A stretch of DNA of 64,000 nt from Spartinivicinus ruber (GCF_011009015.1 NZ_CP048878.1:919501-983500), one strand, 5' to 3'; shown: positions 15,996-24,522, counted from the stretch's first letter. The notes: generated by a model from the sequence alone, not told the origin. Translations and numbers: made by a program.

Positions 15996-16367
15996 TTACT
16001 GGATATCGTTGATTGACATGATCTTTGGATCACCATGTAAGGACTGGTGAATATTAATCACCACTGCTGTTGGAGCAGCGCCAGGAGCAACAGGCTCACC
16101 ATTACAAATGAACCGGTAGTTAGTTCCAGCAACAACTTGTGTAGATACGGCGATTGGAGTGTACTTAACACCCACGGAATAACGTAAAGCTTCACTAAAC
16201 ACAAAGTACTCATTCATACTAAGGTCGCTTCTAAATAGTGACCAGCCACCAGGAATTACATTAGTTGCTAGTGGGTTAGCCTCATTAGATAGTTGATAAT
16301 CTGAATATTGTTGAGATAGAGCGATACCTGGTAGCAGGCAAAGTAGTAGTAAGAGTCGTTTAATCAT
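15996..16367 (-). CDS. Secreted cystatin-like protease inhibitor
   Basis: The 123-aa precursor has a signal peptide (residues 1-18, MIKRLLLLLCLLPGIALS). The mature part contains YTPIAVSTQVVAGTNYRFIC, in which QVVAG is the cystatin QxVxG loop that enters the active site of papain-like proteases, followed by the typical NYRF strand. PGGWS near residue 40 sits where cystatins carry their N-terminal Gly. It would be periplasmic or extracellular. It is cargo between attL and an older att relic. Bacterial cystatin-like proteins exist but are little studied, so the target protease is unknown. Confidence 0.7.
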   Translation of the reverse strand: MIKRLLLLLCLLPGIALSQQYSDYQLSNEANPLATNVIPGGWSLFRSDLSMNEYFVFSEALRYSVGVKYTPIAVSTQVVAGTNYRFICNGEPVAPGAAPTAVVINIHQSLHGDPKIMSINDIQ

Positions 16368-16533
16368 ATCAAATTCCTTTTTGTGTTGAGTGATTGACGA
16401 GACTTAGACTAATACAAAATGTTTACTGAAATTTGACTGATAGCGACGGTAAGTTGATTTAAAACAAGGAATGTAAACTAATTTCCGTTGATAAAATAAG
16501 CTTGTTCATATTGTTGTACTTTGATGAGCCTTT

Positions 16534-16569
16534 CAGGACTTGAACCTGGGATCTACTAGTCATTCGTTG
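16534..16569 (-). repeat. Decayed tRNA 3'-end relic (older attachment site)
   Basis: CAGGACTTGAACCTGGGA (16534-16551) is identical to the T-arm part of the tRNA-Ile 3' end. The neighbouring anticodon-arm region is recognisable but mutated. The bases to its left (AAGCTTGTTC and TATTG spacing) also align with the flank of the two intact att sites, so it is a third, degraded copy rather than chance similarity. Confidence 0.65.
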
Positions 16570-16571
16570 AG

Positions 16572-16600
16572 AAAAAGCCCCCATTCTGAGGAGCTTTAAG
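16572..16600 (-). terminator. Probable terminator of the nhaD gene
   Basis: An imperfect stem between AAAGCCCCC and GAGGAGCTTT with an A-run at its left (T-run on the minus strand) lies 14 bases after the nhaD stop. Its position after a tRNA relic mirrors that of the cystatin terminator. Confidence 0.5.
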
Positions 16601-16613
16601 GTTCTAGTTAGTC

Positions 16614-18011
16614 TCATCCATTCAATAGAATATGTACCCAAATACTTGCACCATAGCCAAGCGCAATTATTGGTGTCCATTTCAGGTGACTAAAGAAAGT
16701 ATACTGGCCCCGAGCTTGTCCCATAAGTGCTACACCTGCAGCTGATCCAATAGATAACAGGCTGCCGCCAACACCTGCAGTTAAAGTAACAAGCAGCCAT
16801 TGAGTGTGTGACATTTCAGGATTCATAGTAAGTACTGAAAACATCACGGGAATATTATCAACTATGGCGGAGAGTATACCGACCAGCACGTTAGCATAGG
16901 TTGGGCCTAACTGCCCGTAGATGATTTCTGAGACTAAACTTAAATAGCCGATAAATCCAAGTCCCCCAACAGCTAGAATGACGCCGTAAAAAAAGAAAAG
17001 TGTATCCCACTCGGCGTGAGCAATTCTGGTAAAAACATCGAAGTTAAATGGATCGTCTGTTGAGCCTGGTGGGTTTTCTGTACTGTGAGTCCAGGTTTTT
17101 GATTTACGTCGTAAGTAATAGCCATAAAATTTCAAATAAGCTAACCCTGCCATCATCCCAAAAACTGGTGGTATATGTAAGTAATTGTGAAAACTCACTG
17201 CAGTGATGATGGTAAGTAAAAATAAAATTACGATCGGTATACCTCCAACCTTAAGTAGCCTTTCTTGTGTTCTTGAAGGGGGAGGACAACCGTTAGGCAA
17301 TACTAACTGCATGATGAGTGCGGGCAACAGAAAATTTACTAAGGAGGGAACGAAAAGAGTAAAGAATTCACCGAATTCTACAATACCCTTTTGCCATACC
17401 ATCAACGTTGTGATGTCACCAAAAGGACTGAAAGCACCGCCGGCATTAGCAGCAACAACGATATTGATGCAAGCGATAGCAACAAACTGGGGTTTACCAT
17501 CACCAACGGCTAACACTACAGCACACATAATTAATGCAGTTGTTAGATTGTCCGCAATGGGGGATATAAAAAATGCAAGTAGGCCGGTCAACCAAAAGAG
17601 GGCTTTATAGCTAAAGCCTTTTGTTACTAGCCAACTTCGTAAAGCTTCAAAAACTCCTCTCTCTAGCATGGCGTTGATATACGTCATAGCAACTAACAAG
17701 AAGAAAAAAAGCTCTGCATATTCAAGAAAATTATGGCGTATTGAAGACTCCACCACGTCAGTTAACTGGTGGTTATGGTACATCAATGCTATTAGAGCCC
17801 AAATGATGCTTGCTGCTAATAAGACGGGTTTAGACTTTCTTAAATGTAGCTTTTCTTCAAAAATGACTAGTATATAAGCGATTATAAAAACAGCTAATGC
17901 TGTAATTCCCACCCAGCTTTGCGTTAAGTTTAGAGTGACTACTTTGCTTTCACTGGACCATGCTGGTGAGGTCAGTAACATTAAAAAAGTAAGTAGTGGA
18001 ATATTCTTCAC
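16614..18011 (-). CDS. nhaD: NhaD-type sodium/proton antiporter
   Basis: The 465-aa integral membrane protein has a signal-like N-terminus and about eleven hydrophobic segments. Recognisable NhaD features are SPIADNLTTALIMCAVVLAVGDG, NAGGAFSPFGDITTLMVWQKG and, in the second half, AIVDNIPVMFSVL and GSLLSIGSAAGVALMGQARG. It would export Na+ (or Li+) in exchange for protons at the inner membrane. It is full length and intact, lies between the att relic and the integrase on the minus strand, and is therefore prophage cargo. A decayed NhaA gene occurs near the other end of the same element. Confidence 0.9.
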   Translation of the reverse strand: MKNIPLLTFLMLLTSPAWSSESKVVTLNLTQSWVGITALAVFIIAYILVIFEEKLHLRKSKPVLLAASIIWALIALMYHNHQLTDVVESSIRHNFLEYAELFFFLLVAMTYINAMLERGVFEALRSWLVTKGFSYKALFWLTGLLAFFISPIADNLTTALIMCAVVLAVGDGKPQFVAIACINIVVAANAGGAFSPFGDITTLMVWQKGIVEFGEFFTLFVPSLVNFLLPALIMQLVLPNGCPPPSRTQERLLKVGGIPIVILFLLTIITAVSFHNYLHIPPVFGMMAGLAYLKFYGYYLRRKSKTWTHSTENPPGSTDDPFNFDVFTRIAHAEWDTLFFFYGVILAVGGLGFIGYLSLVSEIIYGQLGPTYANVLVGILSAIVDNIPVMFSVLTMNPEMSHTQWLLVTLTAGVGGSLLSIGSAAGVALMGQARGQYTFFSHLKWTPIIALGYGASIWVHILLNG

Positions 18012-18316
18012 TGATATCCTTTCCTGTTAATGTATTTATTAGTCGGCTGCATCTATGCCAGTTATAAATCAGGGTGTTTTTATCACAAAAATTTTATTGG
18101 GGCATAATGAATTTAAAAGTTGCTAGTAATGGCTCGGTTTTGTTTGCTTTATCTGCTTTTTTAGTATTAAAGTACTATGTTGCTGGACTGAAACTCTATG
18201 ATCCTAAGAGTTAAAATTTTATATAAAAATAAGTTTGTGTTTACTGTTATTTTTAATGTTTTTAATGAGGTGAATAGGTATTAATTGATACTTTTTAATA
18301 TTGAATCATCCTAAAG
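18012..18316. other. Gene-free stretch between nhaD and the integrase
   Basis: This is very A/T-rich sequence with no reading frame of interest. It must contain the nhaD promoter (minus strand, right of 18011) and the end of the integrase message. I can point to no clear terminator or boxes. Confidence 0.4.
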
Positions 18317-19501
18317 TTACACTTCGGGCAACAGCTCAGCCACTTCCGCTTGATCTACCTTACGGGTATTAAAGTACAACATGGTAGTTGCCAAGCTGCT
18401 ATGGTCCGCCAGTTGTTGTACTTTATGAGGCTCAGCACCGTTTAAGAGTAAATGGGTGATCATGGTGGCCCGCATCCCCCAATGAAAGGGTTTAATCGCA
18501 GGCAACCCACATTCCTTACAGAGTTTGGTCGCAAACTTCGAGATATCACTTTTATCGGCATACCAGGGTTGGCCTTTACCGTTATCTAAAAAATACCGCT
18601 CTTGTGGTGGACGAGTGGCTAAGTCGGCCATTAAAAAACTGAATAAGTGCTGGTTAATTGGTTTATTTGGCCACTTCAGTTTTTTAGGTTTCCAGTCTAA
18701 TTCCAGGTTATCCTGAATTCGGATTAACTTACTGTCTAAATCAATCCACTCTAATTTCATCGCCCATATGGCCCCAATGCGCAGTAATGATTGGGTGGCC
18801 ATCTTATAGGCCCGTAGCATGTTAGCTAAGTGACGATGTTCTCGGGTAGTCTGTGCATGGGTTAAGCGAGATTCAATATGCTTACCTAAGCGCTCCAGTA
18901 ACTCAATATCGAGGGTTTCCATATCCTTCTGGGGTTGTACTGCCTTTTTTAATTGATGCCGCTTGTTAATGATCTCATGCTCATAGGCCCACATTAAAAA
19001 CGCATTGAGCTGGCGCATATGGTAATTTTGAGTCGCCGCACTGAGGGTACCCCCATTGGGTGAGGGCATCGCCTGTAAATAATTAAAAAAGGTAATGTTA
19101 TGGCGACGGCTAAACTGTCGTAGGACATGATTACCACAAGCGGCTAAATATAAATCGATGGTCCGCTTATAATTCCGGTAAGTCTTGGGGTTATTGGTGG
19201 CTAATATCTCAGCTAACCATTGTTTACCGGCATCCTTCACCGTCATTTTTTGTCGGATTAATGTTTGTTGTTTATCCTGGGCTTCTTGTTTTAATTGGTC
19301 ATGCCGTATAGCCTTTTCCTTTGTCACATACAGCGCTTGCAGTCTTTTAATGCGTTCCTCGTTTTTCATGCCCCGCAATTCATCGACTTTACATAACCGC
19401 CGTCTTAACCCTCGTTTTGATGCCTGAAAACCAATCTCCGCATCATGGGGGAACTCCCCGATAAAATGTTCCCCCTGAATAAATACTTTCTGTCTTGCCA
19501 T
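18317..19501 (-). CDS. Tyrosine recombinase (phage integrase)
   Basis: The 394-aa protein has an N-terminal basic region, a SAM-like core-binding domain (about 90-185, KTYRNYKRTIDLYLAACG) and a catalytic domain. Catalytic residues are visible: Arg in SLLRIGAIWAMKLEW, H340-W-G-M-R343, H367 in LADHSS and the nucleophile Tyr376 in TTMLYFN. It would join attP to the 3' end of the tRNA gene. Its ATG overlaps the repressor stop (TAATG), so integrase and repressor are translated together. It is the only integrase in the element. Confidence 0.92.
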   Translation of the reverse strand: MARQKVFIQGEHFIGEFPHDAEIGFQASKRGLRRRLCKVDELRGMKNEERIKRLQALYVTKEKAIRHDQLKQEAQDKQQTLIRQKMTVKDAGKQWLAEILATNNPKTYRNYKRTIDLYLAACGNHVLRQFSRRHNITFFNYLQAMPSPNGGTLSAATQNYHMRQLNAFLMWAYEHEIINKRHQLKKAVQPQKDMETLDIELLERLGKHIESRLTHAQTTREHRHLANMLRAYKMATQSLLRIGAIWAMKLEWIDLDSKLIRIQDNLELDWKPKKLKWPNKPINQHLFSFLMADLATRPPQERYFLDNGKGQPWYADKSDISKFATKLCKECGLPAIKPFHWGMRATMITHLLLNGAEPHKVQQLADHSSLATTMLYFNTRKVDQAEVAELLPEV

Positions 19502-20124
19502 TACAACTTGCCACTACGCCATATGACTTTAGCGATTAAATTAATTTGTTGGTGCTGATCAGGGTGCAATTCAACATTCTTATACGCACTGTTATCGGTG
19601 ATTAACTCAATTGACCCATCAATTTCGTACGCCAACCGCCGTATCATCACCACCCCATTCGCTTCCAGTAAAAACAGCCCATTGGATTTACTGAATTTCT
19701 TGGTGGCTAACACCGTATCTTCGGGGTGTAAGGTGGGTGACATGGCATCGTCTGGCACATCAAAACGCACCAAATCATCATTGGAGGCTTTCAATGCGTA
19801 GAGTAGGGTAGTGCTGAACGCCATATCATCATGAGGGTGGCCTTTCACATCATCAATAAAACACAAGGTGCTGGATACAAAGGGCAACTGGTCATGATTA
19901 GCGGAGCCTTCTCCAGTGAGTAACCAGTGTGCATTGATCTGCGCCGCCGTCGCAATCTGCTCAATCCGTTTCACGGTCGGCTTGGAATGGCCGGCTGAAT
20001 AGCGGTTCAGCTGAGACGTTGAAATCCCTGATAACTTCGATAATTCCAAGGTGCCCACCTTATCCTGCACATAGCGAATCCGCTGTTCTAGCGTGCTGGG
20101 CATAGCAATAGCTGTGGATGACAT
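19501..20124 (-). CDS. CI-like phage repressor with inactive S24 peptidase fold
   Basis: The 207-aa product has an XRE helix-turn-helix at about 25-65 (LELSKLSGISTSQLNRYSAGHSKPT) and a LexA/CI-type S24 domain at 115-200. In active members the dyad is Ser in GDSMEPT and Lys in LLVKRL. Here the same positions are Ala127 (DDAMSPT) and Arg162 (VMIRRL), so self-cleavage appears impossible. Repression of the rightward promoter at 20162 is expected. It shares an operon with the integrase by a TAATG overlap. Release from repression may need the BRO antirepressor (inference). Confidence 0.85.
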   Translation of the reverse strand: MSSTAIAMPSTLEQRIRYVQDKVGTLELSKLSGISTSQLNRYSAGHSKPTVKRIEQIATAAQINAHWLLTGEGSANHDQLPFVSSTLCFIDDVKGHPHDDMAFSTTLLYALKASNDDLVRFDVPDDAMSPTLHPEDTVLATKKFSKSNGLFLLEANGVVMIRRLAYEIDGSIELITDNSAYKNVELHPDQHQQINLIAKVIWRSGKL

Positions 20125-20161
20125 GACCGATGAGTCCTTTTTTGTTGATGGTTTATAGTTG

Positions 20162-20202
20162 TTGACAGACCCTCTTTGTGCGTTAATATGATTCTAAGAG
20201 GG
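20162..20202 (+). promoter_or_regulatory. Early rightward promoter and operator
   Basis: TTGACA (20162-20167), a 16-base spacer and TAATAT (20184-20189) form a near-consensus sigma-70 promoter towards the excisionase gene. An inverted repeat CCCTCTT (20170-20176) / AAGAGGG (20196-20202) overlaps it and is a likely repressor operator, since it lies in the divergent region next to the repressor gene. Confidence 0.75.
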
Positions 20203-20290
20203 TTGGTTGACGTAATTATACCTGTTTTTACCTACTTTAACGGAATTTACCCATTTCCTTCTTAAAAATTAAAACATAAAAGGAGCGGAT

Positions 20291-20554
20291 ATGCGAATGG
20301 ATATAAGCAAGGATGAGCTTTTTACGCAGGAAGAACTCTGCGACAAGCTCAAGGTGACCCGCCAAACATTCCATAAGTACAAGAAGAAAGGCCTAGTGCC
20401 CCCTCACATTGAGGTGTTAGGGCGCGAGCGTTACCCAGTCAATATCGTCAATGAGTGGTTAAAGCAAAACAACCCCTCATTGGACATGACTGGCCCGATA
20501 GACGAGTCACTGATCAACGTGGCGCAAATAGACAGTGTGTTTAAAGACGAATAA
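20291..20554 (+). CDS. Excisionase/AlpA-like DNA-binding protein
   Basis: The 87-aa protein has a MerR/AlpA-type winged helix (FTQEELCDKLKVTRQTFHKYKKKGLVPP, then a strand and VNEWLKQ). Such proteins direct excision or act as Cro-like regulators in P2-like phages (Cox role). AAAGGAG precedes the ATG (MRMDISK). It is the first gene after the early promoter and is followed 16 bases later by the primase-helicase. Confidence 0.75.
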   Translation: MRMDISKDELFTQEELCDKLKVTRQTFHKYKKKGLVPPHIEVLGRERYPVNIVNEWLKQNNPSLDMTGPIDESLINVAQIDSVFKDE

Positions 20555-20570
20555 TAAGGAAGGTAAGTCA

Positions 20571-23252
20571 ATGGTCGAACAAAAAAAGCTAGACGCCATC
20601 ATCCAGCGTCTAACCCAAGATCAAGAATTTCGTTTTCAATTAAACCAAACCAAGCGTTACTTTGAAAAGGGGGTATGCCCAAATTGTCGTAAACGTTCAG
20701 TGTTTATTTCCTATCGTAATCCCTATCAACTGAAGTGTAATCATGAGAACAAATGCGGTTGGCAACAAACAACTTTTGAGCGCTACCGGGACAGCTTAGG
20801 GGATAGCAGTGATATAGCCCCACCCACGGAAGAAGACCCGAATGCCACCGCTAAATTTTTTCTTAATAACCGGGGCTTTGATATTGCAAAATTGTCTGGT
20901 TGGTATGAACAACACCGTCCCCGCTTTTTAGTGGATAGCAACACCCAACAGTATCTGTATGCCAGTACGGTGCGTTTCTATTTAGATGCTGAAAGAACTC
21001 GCTGGTGGGAACGGCTGTTAGACAATACCGCCATCCGTAGGCTCAATAAAAAAGCCCACTTCGGGGGTAAACGCAAAGCTGATGGTAGTTTATACCGTAA
21101 TGATGGTTGGACTCCACCAGGCCAACAGATAAACCCCAAAGACACGGTATTTATTGTTGAGGGAATCTTTCATGCCATTGCGTTTTATTTAACAGGTAAA
21201 AAAGCCATCGCGGCGTTTAGCTGTAAAAACTTACCTAATGAACTGATTAACCAACATAAACAAGACCAAATACATTGGGTGTTGGCTTATGACGATGATA
21301 AAGCTGGACGAAATGCAGCATTAAAATATTACCAGCAATTAAAACAACAAAAACAATCGGTGTGTATTGCCTTAACCGGCAATGAAGATCTGGATTGGGA
21401 TGACTGCTATCAACGACAAAAGCTCACGGATGACTTTATCGAGGACTGTATTAGTCGGGGTAATATTTTTAAGGCTAAAACCCCGGAAGAACGAGCTTAT
21501 TATTGTTATCTACAAAAGCCGATTAAACATCGGGTGTTTGAATTTAATAATAAAGTCTACAGTGCCAAGGTCAGTGATAAACTCAATGAAGAATTAGAAG
21601 AGGGCGATATTGCGATTGATTCACGGGAAGGGCGCAGTAAGTTCTATGGCAATGTTAATCTACGGGAAATCAGTAATTGTTACCCCGAATTCTTATACAT
21701 CGAACAAAATGCTTTAACTCAGGAGCAAAAATACTTTTTTCTGGTCAAGCACGCCAAGCAGAATGCCCCGCAAAAAGTACCGTTAGACGGGCAATCACTG
21801 GAATCCCCCAGCAGTTTTAATAAAGCCTTATTAGCCAGAACGGCCGGCGGAACCTTTGACGGTGCTCATTACGAACTAAAAAAACTCAGGGATCAGTGGT
21901 TTAGCCGCCAGGTGCATTATGTGAGGACGGTGGATTATATCGGTTATGACCGGGAATCAGGCATTTATATTTTTGATCAGTTTGGGTTTTATCAAGGGCA
22001 ATTACTCCGTTACAACGAGTTTGATTTTATTACCGCGAATCAACATAAACTCAAAACCAACGTCAAAAATTACCAGGTAAAACTACAACCGCAGTTTGAG
22101 CCTAGCTGGTTTAATGACTTCGTGACCTGTTTTGATTTAAATGGCGTAGCCGCGTTAGCGTTTTGGTTTGGGACTTTATTTGCCGAACAAATCCGCGCCG
22201 AGTTTGAATCCTGGCCCTTTTTAGAATTAACCGGGGAGCATGGCGCGGGTAAATCCACCTTGCTGGAATTCTTATGGCGGTTAGTGGGTATTGAAAACTA
22301 TGAAGGGTTTGACCCGGTAAAAGCCACCCCAGCCAGCCGGGCGCGTAATTTTATGCGGGTCAGTAATTTGCCGGTGGTATTAATCGAAGGGGATCGGGAA
22401 AACGATAAAGCCAAACAGCGTAGTTTTGATTTAGAGGAATTAAAAACGGCGTTTAATGGCCGGGGGATTCGGGCAATTGGGGTAAAAACTCAAGGCTCAG
22501 AAACTATTGAACCACCTTTTAGAGCGGCAGTGGTGATAGCCCAAAATGCCCAGGTAGACGGCACCAAAGCCCTGTTATCGCGGATAGTGTATTTGCATTG
22601 CACCAAAGAGCACCATACGCCAGAAACACGACAGATCGCGACTAACTTGCACCGGATGGGCAGTGATGAATTAGCCGGGTTTTTATTTCAAGCGTTGTTA
22701 AAAGAGCGAGGGATATTACAGGCTTTTAGGCAAGCCTACCCAGAATATTCAGAACGCTTGTCGCAGGCTAAACAAATCCAGGAATACCGGGTAATCCAGG
22801 TGCATGCCAAAGTGTTAGCCGCTGCAAAGGCTTTACAGCAGGTCATTCCCCAGTTGGATAACGCCTTATTAGAAAGGCTGTATCAGCATCTTTATAAAAG
22901 GGCTGTGTATCAAGACCAACGCTTAGGGGGAGATCACCCGACAGTAGAGTTGTTTTGGGAGCTGTATGACCTACTCAACGAGGCAGAAGAGCAACAACCG
23001 GGAATGGTTGGCCCGAATATCGTTACCCGGCAACGACTTAACCATAGCTTGGATAGCCGCGTGATTGCGATCAACCTCAATGAGTTTAATCAGCTTTGCC
23101 AAACCGCACGGGTAGAAACCATTACCACCCGGGAATTAAAAGCCGTCTTACCCAACTCACAACGCCATCAATTTATCAAACAAGCAGCGATTAAAAGTGC
23201 CATCACTGGCAAAGGTAAGTGGTGTTGGTTATTCAGCAAAGGAGCACAGTAA
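20571..23252 (+). CDS. Phage primase-helicase (zinc ribbon, TOPRIM, P-loop ATPase)
   Basis: I start at ATG 20571 (MVEQKKLDAI) after AAGGAAGG; an earlier start at 20535 would overlap the previous gene. The 893-aa protein has a zinc finger (CPNC at about 36 and a second Cys/His cluster near 60). A TOPRIM domain lies around 205-275 (VFIVEGIFHAI, VLAYDDDKAGRNAA). A helicase domain has Walker A GEHGAGKST near 555 and VVLIEGDRE as a Walker-B-like strand. It would prime and unwind phage DNA, and its neighbour is a candidate origin. It replaces the rolling-circle gpA of classical P2 phages. Confidence 0.85.
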   Translation: MVEQKKLDAIIQRLTQDQEFRFQLNQTKRYFEKGVCPNCRKRSVFISYRNPYQLKCNHENKCGWQQTTFERYRDSLGDSSDIAPPTEEDPNATAKFFLNNRGFDIAKLSGWYEQHRPRFLVDSNTQQYLYASTVRFYLDAERTRWWERLLDNTAIRRLNKKAHFGGKRKADGSLYRNDGWTPPGQQINPKDTVFIVEGIFHAIAFYLTGKKAIAAFSCKNLPNELINQHKQDQIHWVLAYDDDKAGRNAALKYYQQLKQQKQSVCIALTGNEDLDWDDCYQRQKLTDDFIEDCISRGNIFKAKTPEERAYYCYLQKPIKHRVFEFNNKVYSAKVSDKLNEELEEGDIAIDSREGRSKFYGNVNLREISNCYPEFLYIEQNALTQEQKYFFLVKHAKQNAPQKVPLDGQSLESPSSFNKALLARTAGGTFDGAHYELKKLRDQWFSRQVHYVRTVDYIGYDRESGIYIFDQFGFYQGQLLRYNEFDFITANQHKLKTNVKNYQVKLQPQFEPSWFNDFVTCFDLNGVAALAFWFGTLFAEQIRAEFESWPFLELTGEHGAGKSTLLEFLWRLVGIENYEGFDPVKATPASRARNFMRVSNLPVVLIEGDRENDKAKQRSFDLEELKTAFNGRGIRAIGVKTQGSETIEPPFRAAVVIAQNAQVDGTKALLSRIVYLHCTKEHHTPETRQIATNLHRMGSDELAGFLFQALLKERGILQAFRQAYPEYSERLSQAKQIQEYRVIQVHAKVLAAAKALQQVIPQLDNALLERLYQHLYKRAVYQDQRLGGDHPTVELFWELYDLLNEAEEQQPGMVGPNIVTRQRLNHSLDSRVIAINLNEFNQLCQTARVETITTRELKAVLPNSQRHQFIKQAAIKSAITGKGKWCWLFSKGAQ

Positions 23253-23643
23253 TAAGAATGCAATACTTTTATTTAATCCCTTATTTTCAAAAAGTAGGGT
23301 GTGTATCGGAAAAACCTGACTTTCATGACCACGCCCAAAAAGTACCGAAAAACCTAACTAAAACAGAAGCTTATAGTAAACCTAAAAACCTGACTTTTAC
23401 CTGACCAAAACCTGATTAGTCAGGTTGTTACTGAAGGCTTAATAGTCTTGTTTGGTCATGAATATAAAGCTAAGAAAATCAATTAGTTATGGAAAATGGT
23501 TAGGAATGGTCATGAAAATTCCATGACCCTAAAACCCTATAGAAAACAGTAAGTTACAAACGAAAATCGGCCAGGTCATGAAGGTCAGGTTTTTCCGATA
23601 CCTGGGTCGAGCAAACCGCTAAAACAATGAAAAAGGACCTTTG
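23253..23643. other. Candidate replication origin region with iterons
   Basis: A 28-bp arm at 23303-23330 is repeated in inverse orientation at 23574-23601 with a single mismatch. Inside lie a perfect hairpin AACCTGATTAGTCAGGTT near 23412-23429, the palindrome GGTCATG/CATGACC at 23508-23528 and further GGTCATGAA boxes near 23454 and in both arms. The stretch is A/T-rich, has no credible gene and directly follows the primase-helicase. Origins with iterons beside the replication gene are common in phages and satellites; origin function here is inferred. Confidence 0.6.
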
Positions 23644-23946
23644 ATGAACAAAAAAGATACAACGAGTGAAGACTATAAGTTGGCCTGCCTAGCACGGCAC
23701 TTACTCAAACAGGATAAGACCACCATTAGCACCTTTATGAGTAAGCAAACCCCTGCCATGCAAGTGGCAATGAAAGAGCGGATGCGCCAGGAACTCACCC
23801 GGCAAGTATTGGCTTTACCGGTTGCACAACGGGCGGTGTATATGAAGGGATTACCCCAAGCACTGCGACACGACATCAGTCGTCGGTTGGCTGAGCAGTA
23901 TAACAGTCAGGTATTACCAACACAGACAACAACCAACCAGGAATAA
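23644..23946 (+). CDS. Small early protein, paralogue 1
   Basis: This 100-aa basic helical protein starts at ATG 23644 with AAGGA upstream. Its pattern (DYKLACLARHLLKQ, QTPAMQVAMKERMRQEL, VAQRAVYMKGLP, ISRRLAEQY) is shared by the gene right after it, so the two arose by tandem duplication. The role is unknown; it is an early gene of the replication block. Confidence 0.65.
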   Translation: MNKKDTTSEDYKLACLARHLLKQDKTTISTFMSKQTPAMQVAMKERMRQELTRQVLALPVAQRAVYMKGLPQALRHDISRRLAEQYNSQVLPTQTTTNQE

Positions 23947-23959
23947 AGAAGGGAGTGTT

Positions 23960-24235
23960 ATGGAAATGACCCGTTCGGCCACAGACTTTCGAGTGGCTTG
24001 TTTATTACCGTATCTGGTCCGTAAAAAACCAGGGAGCATCCGAAGCTATATCAATAAGCAACCACCCGCGATGCGAACGTATTTAAAAGAGCAAATTTAT
24101 CGAGAAGTGATGGCATTAAGCCCTGCACAACGGGCGGTGTATATGCAACGGTTACCGCGCTTTCTTAAATACTACATCGGTCGTCGAATCGCGGCTGAGT
24201 ATCTACCCGGTAAGACATTGATTATTAATCAATAA
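23960..24235 (+). CDS. Small early protein, paralogue 2
   Basis: This 91-aa protein is homologous to the preceding one (DFRVACLLPYLVRK, KQPPAMRTYLKEQI, PAQRAVYMQRLPRFL, IGRRIAAEYL). It lies 13 bases downstream with a GGGAGTG ribosome site, clearly in one operon. Function unknown. Confidence 0.65.
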   Translation: MEMTRSATDFRVACLLPYLVRKKPGSIRSYINKQPPAMRTYLKEQIYREVMALSPAQRAVYMQRLPRFLKYYIGRRIAAEYLPGKTLIINQ

Positions 24236-24267
24236 CAGGAACTACTCACTAACAACAAGGAGAAACC

Positions 24268-24495
24268 ATGCTTTTTAAACTCTGTGCGAAGCTACGGCCT
24301 AGCTCTAAATACTATGAACAAGGACTCGATCGAAACGGTCAACCTCGACTCATGCAGGTGACCCAAATCGAAAAGGATTTAAATGGCTATCACTTTTGGT
24401 GCTTAGGGCCTTTGGTCAGTGATTGCTACCGTCGGGAAGACCTGGAATTTTACGCCTGTGGCAATCAAGGCATAAAGGTAGTGCAATTAAGTTAA
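24268..24495 (+). CDS. Small phage hypothetical protein
   Basis: This 75-aa protein follows 32 bases after the paralogous pair with AAGGAG before its ATG. Sequence such as GYHFWCLGPLVSDCYRREDLEFY suggests a compact beta-rich fold. No family recognised. It closes the early operon; the hairpin-rich DNA after it ends the transcript. Confidence 0.6.
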   Translation: MLFKLCAKLRPSSKYYEQGLDRNGQPRLMQVTQIEKDLNGYHFWCLGPLVSDCYRREDLEFYACGNQGIKVVQLS

Positions 24496-24522
24496 AACCA
24501 GGCCCTTATCCGATCGCCACAA

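Noticed and set aside
15831-16016. Plus-strand 61-codon frame over attL
   Set aside because: It reads through the tRNA fragment antisense and a terminator; clearly a shadow.
16459-16680. Minus-strand 73-codon frame
   Set aside because: Overlaps the end of nhaD and the decayed tRNA relic and terminator; no product.
23219-23404. Plus-strand 61-codon frame after the primase-helicase
   Set aside because: Overlaps the end of the primase-helicase gene and runs through the left arm of the inverted repeat; no ribosome site.
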